From Zelopaecilomyces penicillatus (taxonomy: Eukaryota > Ascomycota > Sordariomycetes > Hypocreales > Pseudodiploosporaceae): a stretch of 64,000 bases of DNA. The stretch spans positions 744,001 to 808,000 of the forward strand of contig VCCP01000008.1 in the NCBI GenBank assembly GCA_005765155.1, read 5' to 3'. Made by a program: the position numbers and the translations under genes. Below the pieces are notes generated by a model, which was not told the origin of the DNA, searched no databases, and saw only the letters and a list, made by a program, of their open reading frames with translations. This document shows positions 23,265-35,281 of this stretch, one piece after another (within the stretch, counting starts at the first letter, position 1; every line of letters starts with the position of its first letter).

Positions 23265-25418
23265 TATGGCTGATTGAAGGTTGGCTGGAGAAGTTGAAGG
23301 AGGTAAAATGTAAGGAGCTGTGGACTGAGGGTGCTTGCTGGCTTATTGTTGCTGCTGTTTGTAAAATATCGACATCATGGCGGATGAACAGGTCACTTTA
23401 TACTTAGTGAAGTCTGTAGAGGGATGCTTACAAAACGTCTGCTATGTTCTTACACCGAGACAAACCATGTATCATGAGCATGGTAACAGAACAGTTATAG
23501 AAATGGATACCGAAAAGCAATGCCACCATACTCTAAAAGTCATATGTCAAGTATGGTCATGACTCAGAAATGAATCCATGGTGTGTGGGTGTGGTCGAAC
23601 AGAGGTCTCCAACCAGGCAAGTCGCCCGGATCCTTCGGATAGAATAGATTTAAGAGGTTACTATAGAATCTAGAGCTGCTATGTTAGGACCATCTTTTAC
23701 ACATTTCACGCGAGAGGTCATCATCGTCTAGATGTTTACTCCAAACTGCCAATACCTTCGGGGACTTAGGGCATCAGCAACTCTATGACTGTTTGTTCCA
23801 TTTTAAATTACCCCTGAAATGGAATGTTGCAACGCAAGGTGAGTGCGCCGACAATAGACCATGGACTCCATCCGACTTGGCCTATATAACTATACGATTA
23901 TTAATAATGCTATTTTTCATGACGTGATTCCGCCCAAGGGTCCAAAGCCCCCCCCCCCCCCCCTGTGTGCCCACGTTGTCGACCGACTCCTTTCGAGCAT
24001 GCTGAACATTGTATACATGAGTCATGCGACCTTTAAAGGTTGTGGCCGGAACGGTCAACCGCACCACATTTCTGTCACAATTCTCATTGTATCTAGCACA
24101 GCCTAGCTGCTAATATTGTCTCCCTTGTACCATAACGCGACAACTTAAGCAACCTGTTTAGTTTATTGCGCCTTCTTGTAACTTCCGGATTTTGAACGAA
24201 CTAATGATATTCTAGCCGCAGAACCACGACATGGAGAATCATCAAACCAACGACAGTATCGCTGTTGACAAACTCTACGCAATAGGAGTAATGGCGCAAC
24301 ACAAACTATTCAACAACAGCCAGGTGCCCCTTCAGTGCACACACAAGTGATTACGTGCTTCAATCAATTCGATAGAGCTCCAGGTAAAAGATCTTCAGAA
24401 AGAACATGGTTTTGTCGGGTATACGAAGCCAGCGGTTCCTGCACGAATGGTGTGACGAACCAATCACGATTTAGTGCTGTGGTAAGGTATGGTTCCCCCA
24501 CACGATTCAAGAAACATAACGCGGAGGAGACATATCCACTATATCATCCGAGCGACCCACTATCTCATGTTCATCCATTAGCTCGTCTTGGCACATATAA
24601 AAGGATTTTATCAATTGATGGATAACAGCTTTGAGTGTTGGTGTTTGTTCAAACTAACGGGAAGTAATCCAGGCATGTACCTGTTCTGGAGGGTCAGTCA
24701 TATAACACCGAATCTTATACACAGGGAGGTCGTGTAGGAGATGTGGATGTAGGGGAAACTACCCGGGAGGATGTGACGATAACGTATTCCCAGTGCGAAA
24801 CAACGACTAATCATTAACGCGACAGGGAAGTCATTGACGGTAGAATGAGATGCAAGTGTACCAATTGAATGTGCTCAAGGCTCCCACTTACAAAGGTGCG
24901 TATCGCATGGGGAGCAAAAGTTGGAATGACTAAGTGCACTACCCTTATAGACTGTCATAGTCACATATGACCAAGGGTGGTGAGAGGAATTTGATGGATA
25001 GTTTGATGACGAAGACAGTTGCTTTTGAGATGGGTCTATTGGCCAACATACTACGTAGTAGTTGCAAGTTGTCCAGGGCCCCTGGAATCACTCTTTATTG
25101 GAGTCTGGTCTCATCAGCCGCCCGTTTAACTTACTTGAAGTACTCAGGAAAAAGTCTCGGCGCGCAAATCCTCCAGACAACCTGCATAGATCCAAACAAA
25201 CAGTGAGATTCCTCGTCTATCAATCTAGTCTTATAAAACCACTCCTCTTTTTTTCGTTTTAAAAGGCAACGCCAATCCCAGGATATACCATTATCCCAAA
25301 CTCCCATGCAATACCCAAACAGGTCCATTATGATACGATATGCCAGCTGCGCAGCCATAAAGTCTAGGTAAAAAAGGGGGGCTCTTTCTTCCAACACGTT
25401 TCCCACATGTTGCACCCC
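23265..25418. other. intergenic, no gene recognised
   Basis: Contains a 16-base C run at 23948-23963. Short open frames, the longest of 96 codons at 24335-24625, show no resemblance. No tRNA or mobile element seen. Confidence 0.5.
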
Positions 25419-28175
25419 TTAGAAATGGGAAGCCTTCCCAGTGCCGTTGACAAGACCTTCCCTCTTCCGGCGCGCGGCCTCAATCATCTCGTCAAGGCAT
25501 CCGACACTCGCGGCGACAAAGCCAAGGTACTAGAAATTATCAGTTAGTTGTCTGTATAAACGACGTTAAGGAAGTTGCATCTTTATATGTAGCCTCGATT
25601 CATGATAGAGAAAATGTCACAACCAAGCTCAAGTCAGGCTATACTGATGGATAAAGGGTGGCTTACTGCTGGGGATGGGTCAAGCACCTAATCGATTGTT
25701 AGCGTAAGGTCACAGTTAAAGATAGGGATATTACATACTTTGCTGGTGTATTCGGGATGTGCTTGCACACTAATTTCACTGGTTAGCAATGCCTCAGGCG
25801 AATTTAATCTCACACATAAGTTTCTTACCCGACGAAGAAAGGATGGTCCTTCAGCTCAATAGACTCCACTCGGACGCCCTGGTCATCCATGGAAGTCAGG
25901 GAGAGACCGGCATCCTCGAGCTCTTTGAGATACTCGGGATTGACCTCGTAACGGTGTCGGTGGCGCTCCTCAACAACATCAGCGCCTCCGTACATGGCCC
26001 GAAGCTTGCTCCATTCCATGCCAGGCTTGAAGTGCGATGATCGAGTTCCAAGTCTCATGGTACCTCCCATTTGCCTGCACGTAAAGACATTAGCGATTGC
26101 TTGGTAAATAGCTTCCAGCAGCAACCCGACACTTACTCCTTGGATCCCTCTGGCATGAAGATGACGACACGGTGCTCGGCGTGGGCGGACATTTCTTCGG
26201 AAGTCGCCTGTGTGTATCCCAGCTTGTTGCGGGCATATTCCATGACAGCAACCTGCATGCCCAAACAGATTCCGAGGAAAGGGACATTTCGCTCACGAGC
26301 CCACTTGGTTACTTCAATCATGCCCTCCACTCCTCTTGATCCAAAGCCACCTAATTATAGGGTCAGTTTAATATGATCATCTCTCATCTTGCAAAAAGGT
26401 CAACACGTACCGGGAACCAGAACACCCTGTGCCTCACAGATGGCCTTCCAAGCGTTGTGATACTTGGTGGGGTCAGTCTGCTGCATGCCGTGTTCGAGAT
26501 GCTCCGAATCCACTGAAATGAGGTTCAACTTGCGTCCACATCGCATGGCCGAATGCTCGAGTGACTTGCGAACCGAAAGATAGGCATCGTCAAAGGCCAC
26601 ATATTTACCGACCAAGACGATATTCACTGTTGGCAAATGTCTCTCGGTGACGACGGTCCTCCTCCACAGACTCCATAAATCTTGACCTCTTTGAATGGCA
26701 GCCGGTGGCAAGACCGAGTTGTCGAGAGCCAAGCCCTTTTGCAAAAGCTTGAGTAGACCCTGTTCTTCAAGAAGAAGAGGAACCTGGTAGATGGTCTCCA
26801 TATCGCGCACTCCGATGACCTGCTGGTACTCGACTTGGCAGCTCCGGGCAATTTTTTGGATGGTGTCATCAGTCAAAGACTGTTCACAACGGCAGGCAAT
26901 CTGGTGGATGTGTTAGATAATCTTCGAGATCACACGACATGTGGTGCTTACCAAGTCAGGGATCAAACCAGCGCTTCGCATCTGCTTGATGGCGTGCTGG
27001 GTAGGTTTCGTCTTCTCCTCTCCGTTGATGATTGGGACGTACGACACGGCAATGCTGAAGAAGTTTTCCCGGCCAAGCCTGTGTCTCAGCTGTACAAGTG
27101 CCTCAATGAAAGGGGCAGACTCGATGTCACTAGCAAGGTGTTAGAAGAGATATTGAAAAGGCACGGGGACAAGATAACATACCCGACAGTGCCTCCCTAA
27201 AGCATAGAATGTTAGAGTGACAATGCATTCACCAAAAGCTCTATGGGTTACGTGAGAACATACCAATTCAACTAGGTATCAAGTTAGTATGGCTGTCAAT
27301 CATGACCGAGACAAGGCGGATAACTTACTAATGCAAACATCAGGTTCTTCGCCTGAATCATCAACGGGAAGCTTAGCAACGCGCTCAATCCAAGCCTGCA
27401 TGCTATCCGTGATGTGGGGGATGACTTGGACAGTTTTGCCAAGATATTCACCACGACGTTCTTTATCCTGGTAGAATTTAGCAAATGTTACTTTAGAATC
27501 CCTTTGAATGACGATTCCTTACCAGAACTTGCTGGTAGATCTTGCCGGTCGTCATGTTGCTATCACGGCTCAACTGAATGCCAAGATAACTACACATGGC
27601 ACTACGTTAGTGGTGTCGTCCTGGACGTAAAAATGATGGTAGGGAGGGCCTACCGCTCATAGTTTCCGAGATCCAGATCCGTTTCTCCTCCATCGGCCAG
27701 AACAAAGCACTCGCCATGCCTGGAGGATTTGTTAGCAAGATTCACGCCCACGGAAGAAGCTGTGAGACTTGCTCTAACGGACTTAATAGCCCAGCATCGG
27801 TGTTCAGGTACGGGTCAAGTTTTTGGGCCTAGCAATTACAATATGAGCAACGAGATCACAGGGAGTACAGCAGCGTGGTGGTTCATCCTACCGTGACACG
27901 CAGACCCAAGGTCTTGAGGAGCAGGCCGGAACTACTGGCTTTTAAACGCTTAGTCAAGGGACAAAAGACCAACACCATGGGTCATGAGATGGCATACCAA
28001 TAATTCCTGTGTCACCACCAGTTAGTACAGTGGTTCATGTAATTTTCTTGATTTTTTACAAATGGTTGCTGTGCATTACAGCTCTTTCTTTAGGAGCAAG
28101 AGCCAAGTGCAGGGGACCATCCGTACCTTTACCAACACCAGAGATGACACCGCCGCTCACAAGAACCACACGCAT
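25419..28175 (-). CDS. URA7: CTP synthase
   Basis: Converts UTP to CTP with ATP and glutamine in the cytosol. Sixteen exons: 28175-28127, 28006-27998, 27938-27892, 27828-27773, 27719-27654, 27589-27523, 27467-27329, 27271-27264, 27196-27183, 27129-26952, 26900-26411, 26350-26137, 26074-25829, 25769-25739, 25687-25667 and 25529-25419. They total 1746 nt, 581 residues, the normal length. The amidoligase domain starts VVLVSGGVISGVGKG (P-loop) and carries HGECFVLADGGE and IELGGTVGDIES. The class I glutaminase domain has GICLGMQ with the nucleophilic Cys, and a C-terminal AHPEYTS with the catalytic His and Glu. Exons of 9, 8 and 14 nt are required. Intron 4 (27772-27720) starts with GC rather than GT. 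No break is seen. Confidence 0.93.
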
Positions 28176-30120
28176 CTTGACGGGTAACTGGCTGGGGGGA
28201 CGACTGCTAGACGTAGGGAGCTACTGGAGGAAGCTGCTGAGGCGTCGAGTGATGTGATCTGATGTGATTGCGATGAACCGAAACCTGGTTTGATCAACCA
28301 GGGAGGCGGTGCTTTTCGCGTGAGAAAAGTTTTAACGCGTACGGATATCGGAGGAGTTTGACTTTAAAGTGGAGCCGGCTGGGTGCCAGACAGGCCGCTC
28401 TGTTGCCACTGAACGAAGCACTGTAAGGGGGTGCTGTCATTGGCTATAACTCGCCAACTTGGGCCCATTGCAGCAAGGAGCGGTGGAGGATTTGGGGAAC
28501 CAACAGGGCGGTCACGTGGTGAGAAACACGATCTCCATATCAATGAATCTTGACCATTCTCTGCACTCCCGAAGATGTGGATTGCTTTAAATGTGGTTTT
28601 GATTGCTTTATACTAGCTGAATAAATATGTCCATGTAGCCGTTGTAGATGCCTTGGGATTTTGGTAAAAAAAGACGTATCACAAATCACTTTGTTACCAT
28701 TCTTTGAACAGCGATCATACGTCAAGGTGAGAGATACGAGCATACAAAAGAAAAGGGAAAAGTTAATGCAACTAACTACCCACTGTCTTGAACAACAATA
28801 CCCGTGAATGACTATCAAGAATGATGACATGGTGAATTCCAGTGCTTTGCTGATTTAATTGGTTGCTTTATGTTCTTCGTTGCGTTGATTCAAGGTTTGA
28901 TCTTGACCGTAGAAGAACTCGGGGCGGTAGCCGTCGCCTCATTCGGAACAGGCTGCCGGCTTAATCATCGGTGGCTGTGGTCACGCGGCGTTGGATCAAC
29001 TCGGAATTGGATCGGGATAGTGGGGACACTGTTACTATTTTGTATAGGAGCATTGTAGATTCATGGTCCAATTGCGTCCATCAGTCTGACGATGGACTGG
29101 ATGTTGCAAGTGTAGGGTTGGCGTGGCGATACACAGCACTACGTCTATCGTGGTTGACTCTAATCCACCATGCAAAGTCAACTCTTCTTCTTTGGCATCA
29201 TCTTAATTATCAGGATTGTCTAATTGGTTCTTTCGTACTGTTGTAAGCATTATATAGTAGCTACCATGGTTTCAAGGGTCTAGGCGGTGTGGAGGTTATG
29301 GGTCATGGCAGAGAAGCGATTGGAGCTTTATCTAGGCCCTCAAGATACCATGATTATCAGATAAGCCTCGGCTGAGCAAATCTACAGCTCGAATCCCGCT
29401 TTGGACAAACAACTGAAAGATAACAGAGCTGCTCTTCAATTAACCCACAACGGACCGCCAGCGCGGTCCGCGACAAGTCTGCGGCAAGACTCCACAACAC
29501 TAGAATGGAACTCACATGTGGTGGTGGTGTATTGATGCTATTATGTACTAGCCAGCGAAGCTCACGCTCTCCCCCGCCAACCGTGAAACCACCCACGTTC
29601 CGTTGTCGGAGGCCAAGCTTCAAAGCCCCGAAGACCGAGCGGCTCCCTGACAGCGCGCTAAACCATACCTATGGCCCGCGATATCATGTAAGAGGAACTC
29701 CATGTGCGCCTCCGTGTCAAGACTCACGTTTCTCGTAATAGAAATCCGCGGACCGCCTTCCAGAACACATGATACACGCAGACGGACGCAAGTCTTCACC
29801 AGAGGGCAACCGAGCCGTGCTTGCATTTTAGAGACATACATACTTAGACACGTAGACGCGCATACAGACACGCAGCAGCTGAAGGCAAAGACCCCGCCCA
29901 TATTGCATTGGCATTTATTATCATCGGAGCTGCTCCCCTCTGCCCCTCCCTTTTCCTGTCATTCTCCCATTCCCACCGCTATTCATACCCTTTTTTTTTC
30001 CCATTTCAAAGCTCAGATTCAGAGATACACTTTGCCAGCCGACTTTCTTCAATTTAATTGTGTATAACACACGTTCATAATACCCCCCCCCCCCCCCCCC
30101 CCCTTAACAACACAAAAACC
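28176..30120. other. divergent intergenic region
   Basis: Promoter region shared by the divergent CTP synthase and short-chain dehydrogenase genes. Short open frames are unsupported. It ends with a 21-base C run just before the dehydrogenase ATG. Confidence 0.55.
30083..30103. repeat. poly-C tract (21 C)
   Basis: Homopolymer of 21 C, 17 bases before the dehydrogenase start codon, so probably in the promoter or leader. Its exact length may be unreliable in the assembly. Confidence 0.9.
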
Positions 30121-31195
30121 ATGGGCTCCGGACGTCTTGCTGGCAAGAACGCCATCATCACCGGTGCCGCGGGGTACGTTTTGCCCAACTTTCTGTATTG
30201 GGCAACAGCCTGTACATCGTCCACCAAGCTCTTGCATGGGAATTTCCTGGAGAAAATCCTTGAAAAAAAAAAGGAAAAGAAAAGATTGCTAACCCAACTG
30301 TATAGTGGCATCGGTCTTGAGACGGCCATTCTCTTCGCCAAAGAGGGCGCCAGCGTCCTCTTGGCCGACATCTCCGAACCCGCACTCGAAACCGCCCTCG
30401 CAAAGGTCAAGCAGCTGGTTCCCTCTGTTCCTCGAGTTGAGACATTCGTACGTACAAAAGCCATTCTACCCTGGTATAATCTTCTATAAGGGAGCAATAC
30501 CCCCCAGAAAGAATCACATGAAACCAACCAATGATGTATAGAAATGCGATGTGTCCAAAGAGGCCGACGTTCAAGCCATGATTGAGTCTGTTGACTCCTG
30601 GGGCGGCCTCGACGTCATCTTCAACAACGCCGGCATCATGCACGCCAAGGACGACGATGCTACCAACACCCCCGAGGCCATCTGGGATCTGACCCAGAAC
30701 ATCAACGTCAAGGGTGTCTGGTTCGGCTGCAAGCACGCCGTTCTGGCCCTGCGCCGCAACAAAAAGACCCGCGGCTCCGTCATCAACACCGCCTCCGTCG
30801 TCGCCCTCGTCGGCGCTGCCACTCCTCAGCTCGCTTACACAGCCTCCAAGGGCGCCGTCCTCGCCATGACGCGCGAACTGGCCATGGTCCACGCCCGTGA
30901 GGGATACCGCTTCAACAGCTTGTGTCCGGCACCGCTCAACACACCTCTGCTGCAGGACTGGTTGGGCGATGACAAGGAAAAGAGGAACAGGCGCGAGGTG
31001 CACTTCCCGACCGGCCGCTTCGGTGAGGCTATCGAGCAGGCTCACGCTGTCGTGTTCCTAGCCAGTGATGAGGCGAGCTTCGTCAACGGCACCGATTTTG
31101 TTGTTGATGGTGGCATGTCCAAGGCTTATGTCACCCCCGAGGGACCTGCGGCGCCAGCGCCCCAGAACAACGCTTCCAGGACTTCGCTGGAATAA
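30121..31195 (+). CDS. short-chain dehydrogenase/reductase (classical SDR)
   Basis: NAD(P)-dependent oxidoreductase of 282 residues; substrate unknown. Exons are 30121-30173, 30306-30447 and 30542-31195, with introns of 132 and 94 nt. The cofactor motif TGAAGGIG spans the first splice junction (residues 15-22) and NNAG is at 93-96. The catalytic tetrad is complete: Asn120, Ser150, Tyr164, Lys168 (YTASK). Asp after the second strand (LLADISEP) favours NAD over NADP, a family rule rather than a measurement. The C-terminal end is an Ala/Pro-rich tail with no targeting signal. Divergent from CTP synthase; no sign of an enzymatic link between them. Confidence 0.9.
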
Positions 31196-31613
31196 ATGAA
31201 TACGAACAGCAAGATTACGGACCCCCCTGAATGAGTAGACATCTCTCGTTGCACGTACTGGCAGCCTCTCAACTATAATAACGAGCCAGCCAGTAAATTT
31301 GACCAGAATAAACCTGCATCGTCTGGCAGGCTGATATTGGAATCAAAACCCCATACCTGAGGAGACATTCTCACATGATAAAACGAATAGAGAGCCTTGA
31401 TTTCTCTACAATTGAATAAGAAGAAATAAATCAATCTGCTAGCCCTCCAATAGTGATCCCAAGTTGACATCGCGAATAAATGAATCAGTCGATGATATTT
31501 TTGCCCCCAAACTCCACCCAATGCTCGACGAACATAAACATGCATAACATTTCCCGCGTTGACTGGTTCATCCCCAGTAGTTATTCATTCCGTCTCCTCT
31601 CACGCATATCCCA
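31196..31613. other. intergenic between convergent genes
   Basis: Expected 3' untranslated regions; nothing else recognised. Confidence 0.6.
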
Positions 31614-33530
31614 TTAGTGGAACTGCCCTTCTGTATTGCCGTCACCCATCCCCTTTGTGCTTGAGCTGCCGCTCTGGATAGCTCCCAGGATACCATCGAT
31701 GTAGTTGGCACCGCTCCACTTCTGATGTGTAAGCACGTCACACTTGAGATCCTTCTCCCGACGTTGGACTAGGTCTACATATGCCTTCATTCCATCCGTC
31801 TTGAAGGCACGCGCCAGTTCCGTCGTCATGGTGGCGTTGGAGTGCAGGCCGGCGAGTGACACTAATTGCAGCACAAACCCCTCTTTAGCGATATCCCAAA
31901 TAAAGGATTTGAGCGTTTCATCAGTAAATCCATGAGCCATCCAATTGAAAGACGGTGACAGATTGTAAACGAGGCCCTTGCTAGGATATTCATCGCGTAC
32001 AGCACGACCGAGCTTGGAGGCAACCTCCACATTGGGATCGCCTGTCTCGACCCAAAGAAGATCAGAGAATGGCGCAAAAGCCAACGCACGCTTTGTTGCC
32101 GCCTCCATACCGGCTTTATAGTGATAGAAGCCTTCACGGGTTCGAGGGACATCCCAGTTGAAGTAGACCGGGGTCTTGGAATAGTGGTTTGCCAGGGCGC
32201 GCCGTCTTGTGATACCCATGTCACGATCCTTGGTAACAGCCGCAATGTATTCGTCAATTTTGGCCTGGGAAATGTCCTCCTCACGCATATGTGCAACAGC
32301 TGCCTCATCAAACGTGAAAAGTTTAGTCTTAGCCACCCACTTCGCCTCAAAGGCATCAATTTCGCTACCAGAGGCACCTCTGGCCTCCATAGCCTGAAGC
32401 GTCTCTGCAAGAGGTTCGATGGATGGATTTGCGACTCCGAGAATAAACTCATGATCGCGGACATCAATCGCGGAAGAGAGCAGCTTTCCAGATTCGGAGT
32501 CAGTGCGAGCAATGACAAGGTTCTCACAGCCCATGATGTCCCATTGGAAACGGGCTGCATTAAGGCGGTTAATGTGTTCGCCAACGGGCACCAAAACCTT
32601 GCCTGCTAGATGACCGCATTTCTTACCGCCATGAAGCTGATCTTCGAAATGTACAGCTGCGGCGCCGTTCTCGGCGAACAACTTGGCTAATTTAAGCACA
32701 GCAGAGAGTCCACCGTGACCGGTATCACCATCAGCGATAATGGGGCGTAAATAGTCTGTGTAAGGGGTTTTGGCTCGCTCATCAACGCTCATCTTACGGC
32801 GAGCGTCCCATTGCTTGCGATCGTGCATCGACTGGGCCTTGGCAAGGCGCTGCACCTGATTCGGGACTGTATTATAAGGGTAATCTCCAAAATCGGGAGA
32901 GACCTCGTTGGTGGAGGTAAGAAGAGAGGAGCATGCCCATCCAGAGATATAGAGGACTTCCTGATGTGGTGCTTGCTGGGTCATCTGGACAGGGTCAATG
33001 GCTCCCACTGAGTAGATACTTGAGGTTAGCCTTTTATTTTTACTTTTACTATTACAAGATAGATACGACTTCGAGGAGCAGAACTAAAGCTTACTAGTAT
33101 GAAGCGGTTCACCCTTGGAAAAACGCTCGCGGATCAGATTGAATAGCTTTCTCGCCATCACAGAGCTCGGATATGAAATGGTCTGGCTGCCTCGCTTGGA
33201 CACGACATCCGCAGCGCTATAAGGCCGCTGGATGCCCTTGTAGCGAGACGAAGACCACCAGGCCTCAACCTCTTTGACCTGAGCTTCGTACAGAGCATCT
33301 TCAGCTTCTCCTGCTTTTTGTGACTCGGACAGCAACTGAAAGGCATCGGCGGGGGGGATAGCCGACGAGAAAGGGCTTGAATGCGAGTGGGAAGCCATCG
33401 GCGCGGTTGTCGAGAGGCAACGGAGGGCAGTCGAGGGAGCGGTGCGGTGCGCGGCCGCTGAGGACCTGGCTGTCGCTGCGAAAGACGAAGCTCTCAGGGG
33501 AGCCCGTGCTGCGAGTCTTTGCATCATCAT
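31614..33530 (-). CDS. mclA: mitochondrial 2-methylisocitrate lyase (isocitrate lyase family)
   Basis: Cleaves 2-methylisocitrate to pyruvate and succinate in the methylcitrate cycle for propionyl-CoA disposal. Exons 33530-33095 and 33007-31614 join in phase 1 across an 87-nt intron and restore LHTMGAIDPVQMTQQ. The protein has 609 residues. The first ~55 are Arg/Ser/Ala-rich without acidic residues, a mitochondrial presequence. The lyase signature KKCGHLAGK (active-site Cys) is present, as are DGDTGHGG and ARTDSESG. There is no C-terminal SKL-type peroxisomal signal (end GQFH), unlike glyoxylate-cycle isocitrate lyase. Presequence plus missing SKL is why I prefer methylisocitrate lyase. An in-frame ATG at 33575 would lengthen the presequence by 15 residues. 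Confidence 0.87.
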
Positions 33531-34798
33531 CCTGGTGCTGAGGAATGAATTGGTGCAGCAAGTAATTGCGCGCAAAAGTGTCGTTCGTCACTCGTTCGCA
33601 ACGACACAATCGAGGTTGGTAATGATGACCTTGGTGTGTGACGTAGTAAACTTCGGCGCTAAATCCGACTGGGATCCGAGGCTTCCCCTCGGGCGGAGTC
33701 GGCTCAGATCGGCTCAGTGTGAAAGTGCGTTCTACGTACAGTGTTGTAGATGTAAAGCAGATGATGCTGATGGACAATCTCGCGTTTAAACTTGTAATAT
33801 TCTATATTTCTTGTTTCATTTGATCTTAGAGAGATTGCAAATATGGGTATAATCTAGGCTCAATTCTCACCAATTTTGAATACAATTGCGATTCCGAACT
33901 GCCTGTCTGATTCAACTTACACGCACCTGGTTACCTGTTGAGAAGAGATTGGCTTGGGAACCATTGCTGCAACATCTCAGACCGTTTTAAAATCGTAGAA
34001 AAGATGCGGAGAATAATTCAATACATTACACTGTGGCTGAATTTTATCTTGCGGGTAGTGGAGCGATTCTTTGGGCCAGTATCTTCCACAACGCGGAGTG
34101 CGCCGGGAAATATCCCACCTAAACGGCTGACTAGGGGTAAACCGTTATTGTTGCAGAATAAAGGACCACTCGCCAATGTATATCTTATTAATAAGAAGAA
34201 TTTCCCCTATTATTCGAGGGTGGGATGCCTTTTTTTTTTTTTTGGAGATATTATCGAGTTTGCCAATTGCCGGAGGGCTCATCTTGAGTCATGTCCCATT
34301 CTCAACTCTCAGCCGCAGCGGCGACAGAACAAAAAGCCAGTAACTTTTTACAATGACTCAATCGAACCTAGTAGAACATTGCGTGGCATAGAGTCATGAA
34401 TATCACTGTGTACAAAAACTCACAGAGCAAACGCCAACATGATAGATACCTGCTATGCCTCAACGGAGACAAGTCTCTGCTGCATGTCAGACTCCCACCA
34501 GCTAGCAACTACATCCCACTTCACTACCGCATTAGACTTCCGAAACTTGACCACCCTAATCCAATTATGGTAGACATAATAATTGATTTATCCTTTATTT
34601 GCTGACCGTTGTAATATGGACTACCCTGGCTCGCCTTAAATGGTAAACAGTGTATGTGTATATAGAGTGGCAGGCTCCCTCCACTCTGGGCAACGTGCCT
34701 TTCTCCTTCAAATCAATGACCATACCTTACCTATCCAACTCAAAGAAAAAGCGTACTTCTTCTAACAGCGCTGTATTCCTCGCTCACTCTCAACCAAC
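33531..34798. other. divergent intergenic region
   Basis: Promoter region between the lyase and the secreted-protein gene. A TATATA element lies at 34659-34664, about 135 bases before the ATG at 34799. No other feature seen. Confidence 0.55.
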
Positions 34799-35281
34799 AT
34801 GAAGAACATTCTCGCCACTTCGCTTTGCCTGCTCCTAATCCCGTTTACAGTCGGCAAGGCCATCGACGCCGCCCCTGCCGCAGACGCCGACCTACAAGCA
34901 CACGTAATTGCCGCAGACAACGAACTCGAGCCAGACACCAATTTTAATTCTGATGCCAATGGCCACCTTTCCAAACGACACGGCTATCGTACTGTGCGCG
35001 CCTACCAGTTTAGTAATTGTCAGGATAATCAGTTGATCAAGGAGCTCAATAATTTTGGTTGTGGCGATCACGGCTGCGTCAATCTTCGCTTGCCGGCAGG
35101 GAGTGGGCGAGTGATACAACAGGCGCATGGCAACCCATACCCAACTATGGATGTCTATGAACAAGCGGACTGTGTTGGCAACCCTATGGCGCACTTTGGC
35201 GTCAAGGGGGTAGATTCATGCACTAATGTAGCGAACGCGAACAAACCGTTCAGGTCGTTCAGGGCGTATTATGACTGCTGA
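34799..35281 (+). CDS. secreted six-cysteine protein with Kex2-type propeptide
   Basis: Single exon, 160 residues. Residues 1-20 form a signal peptide. An acidic pro-region follows (residues 21-58) and ends at Lys59-Arg60, a Kex2-type cleavage site before HGYRTVRAYQ. The mature 100-residue part has six cysteines (74, 88, 93, 125, 141, 160), the last being the C-terminal residue, suggesting three disulphides. I know no function; prepro-organisation with a compact Cys-rich domain is common to fungal effectors, hydrolase-like small proteins and antimicrobial proteins. A TATATA element upstream and an ATG preceded by CAAC support expression. The gene is flanked by AT-rich intergenic DNA and stands alone. 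Confidence 0.72.
   Translation: MKNILATSLCLLLIPFTVGKAIDAAPAADADLQAHVIAADNELEPDTNFNSDANGHLSKRHGYRTVRAYQFSNCQDNQLIKELNNFGCGDHGCVNLRLPAGSGRVIQQAHGNPYPTMDVYEQADCVGNPMAHFGVKGVDSCTNVANANKPFRSFRAYYDC

Noticed and set aside
24335..24625. 96-codon plus-strand frame
   Set aside because: No resemblance, no fungal start context, isolated in intergenic DNA.
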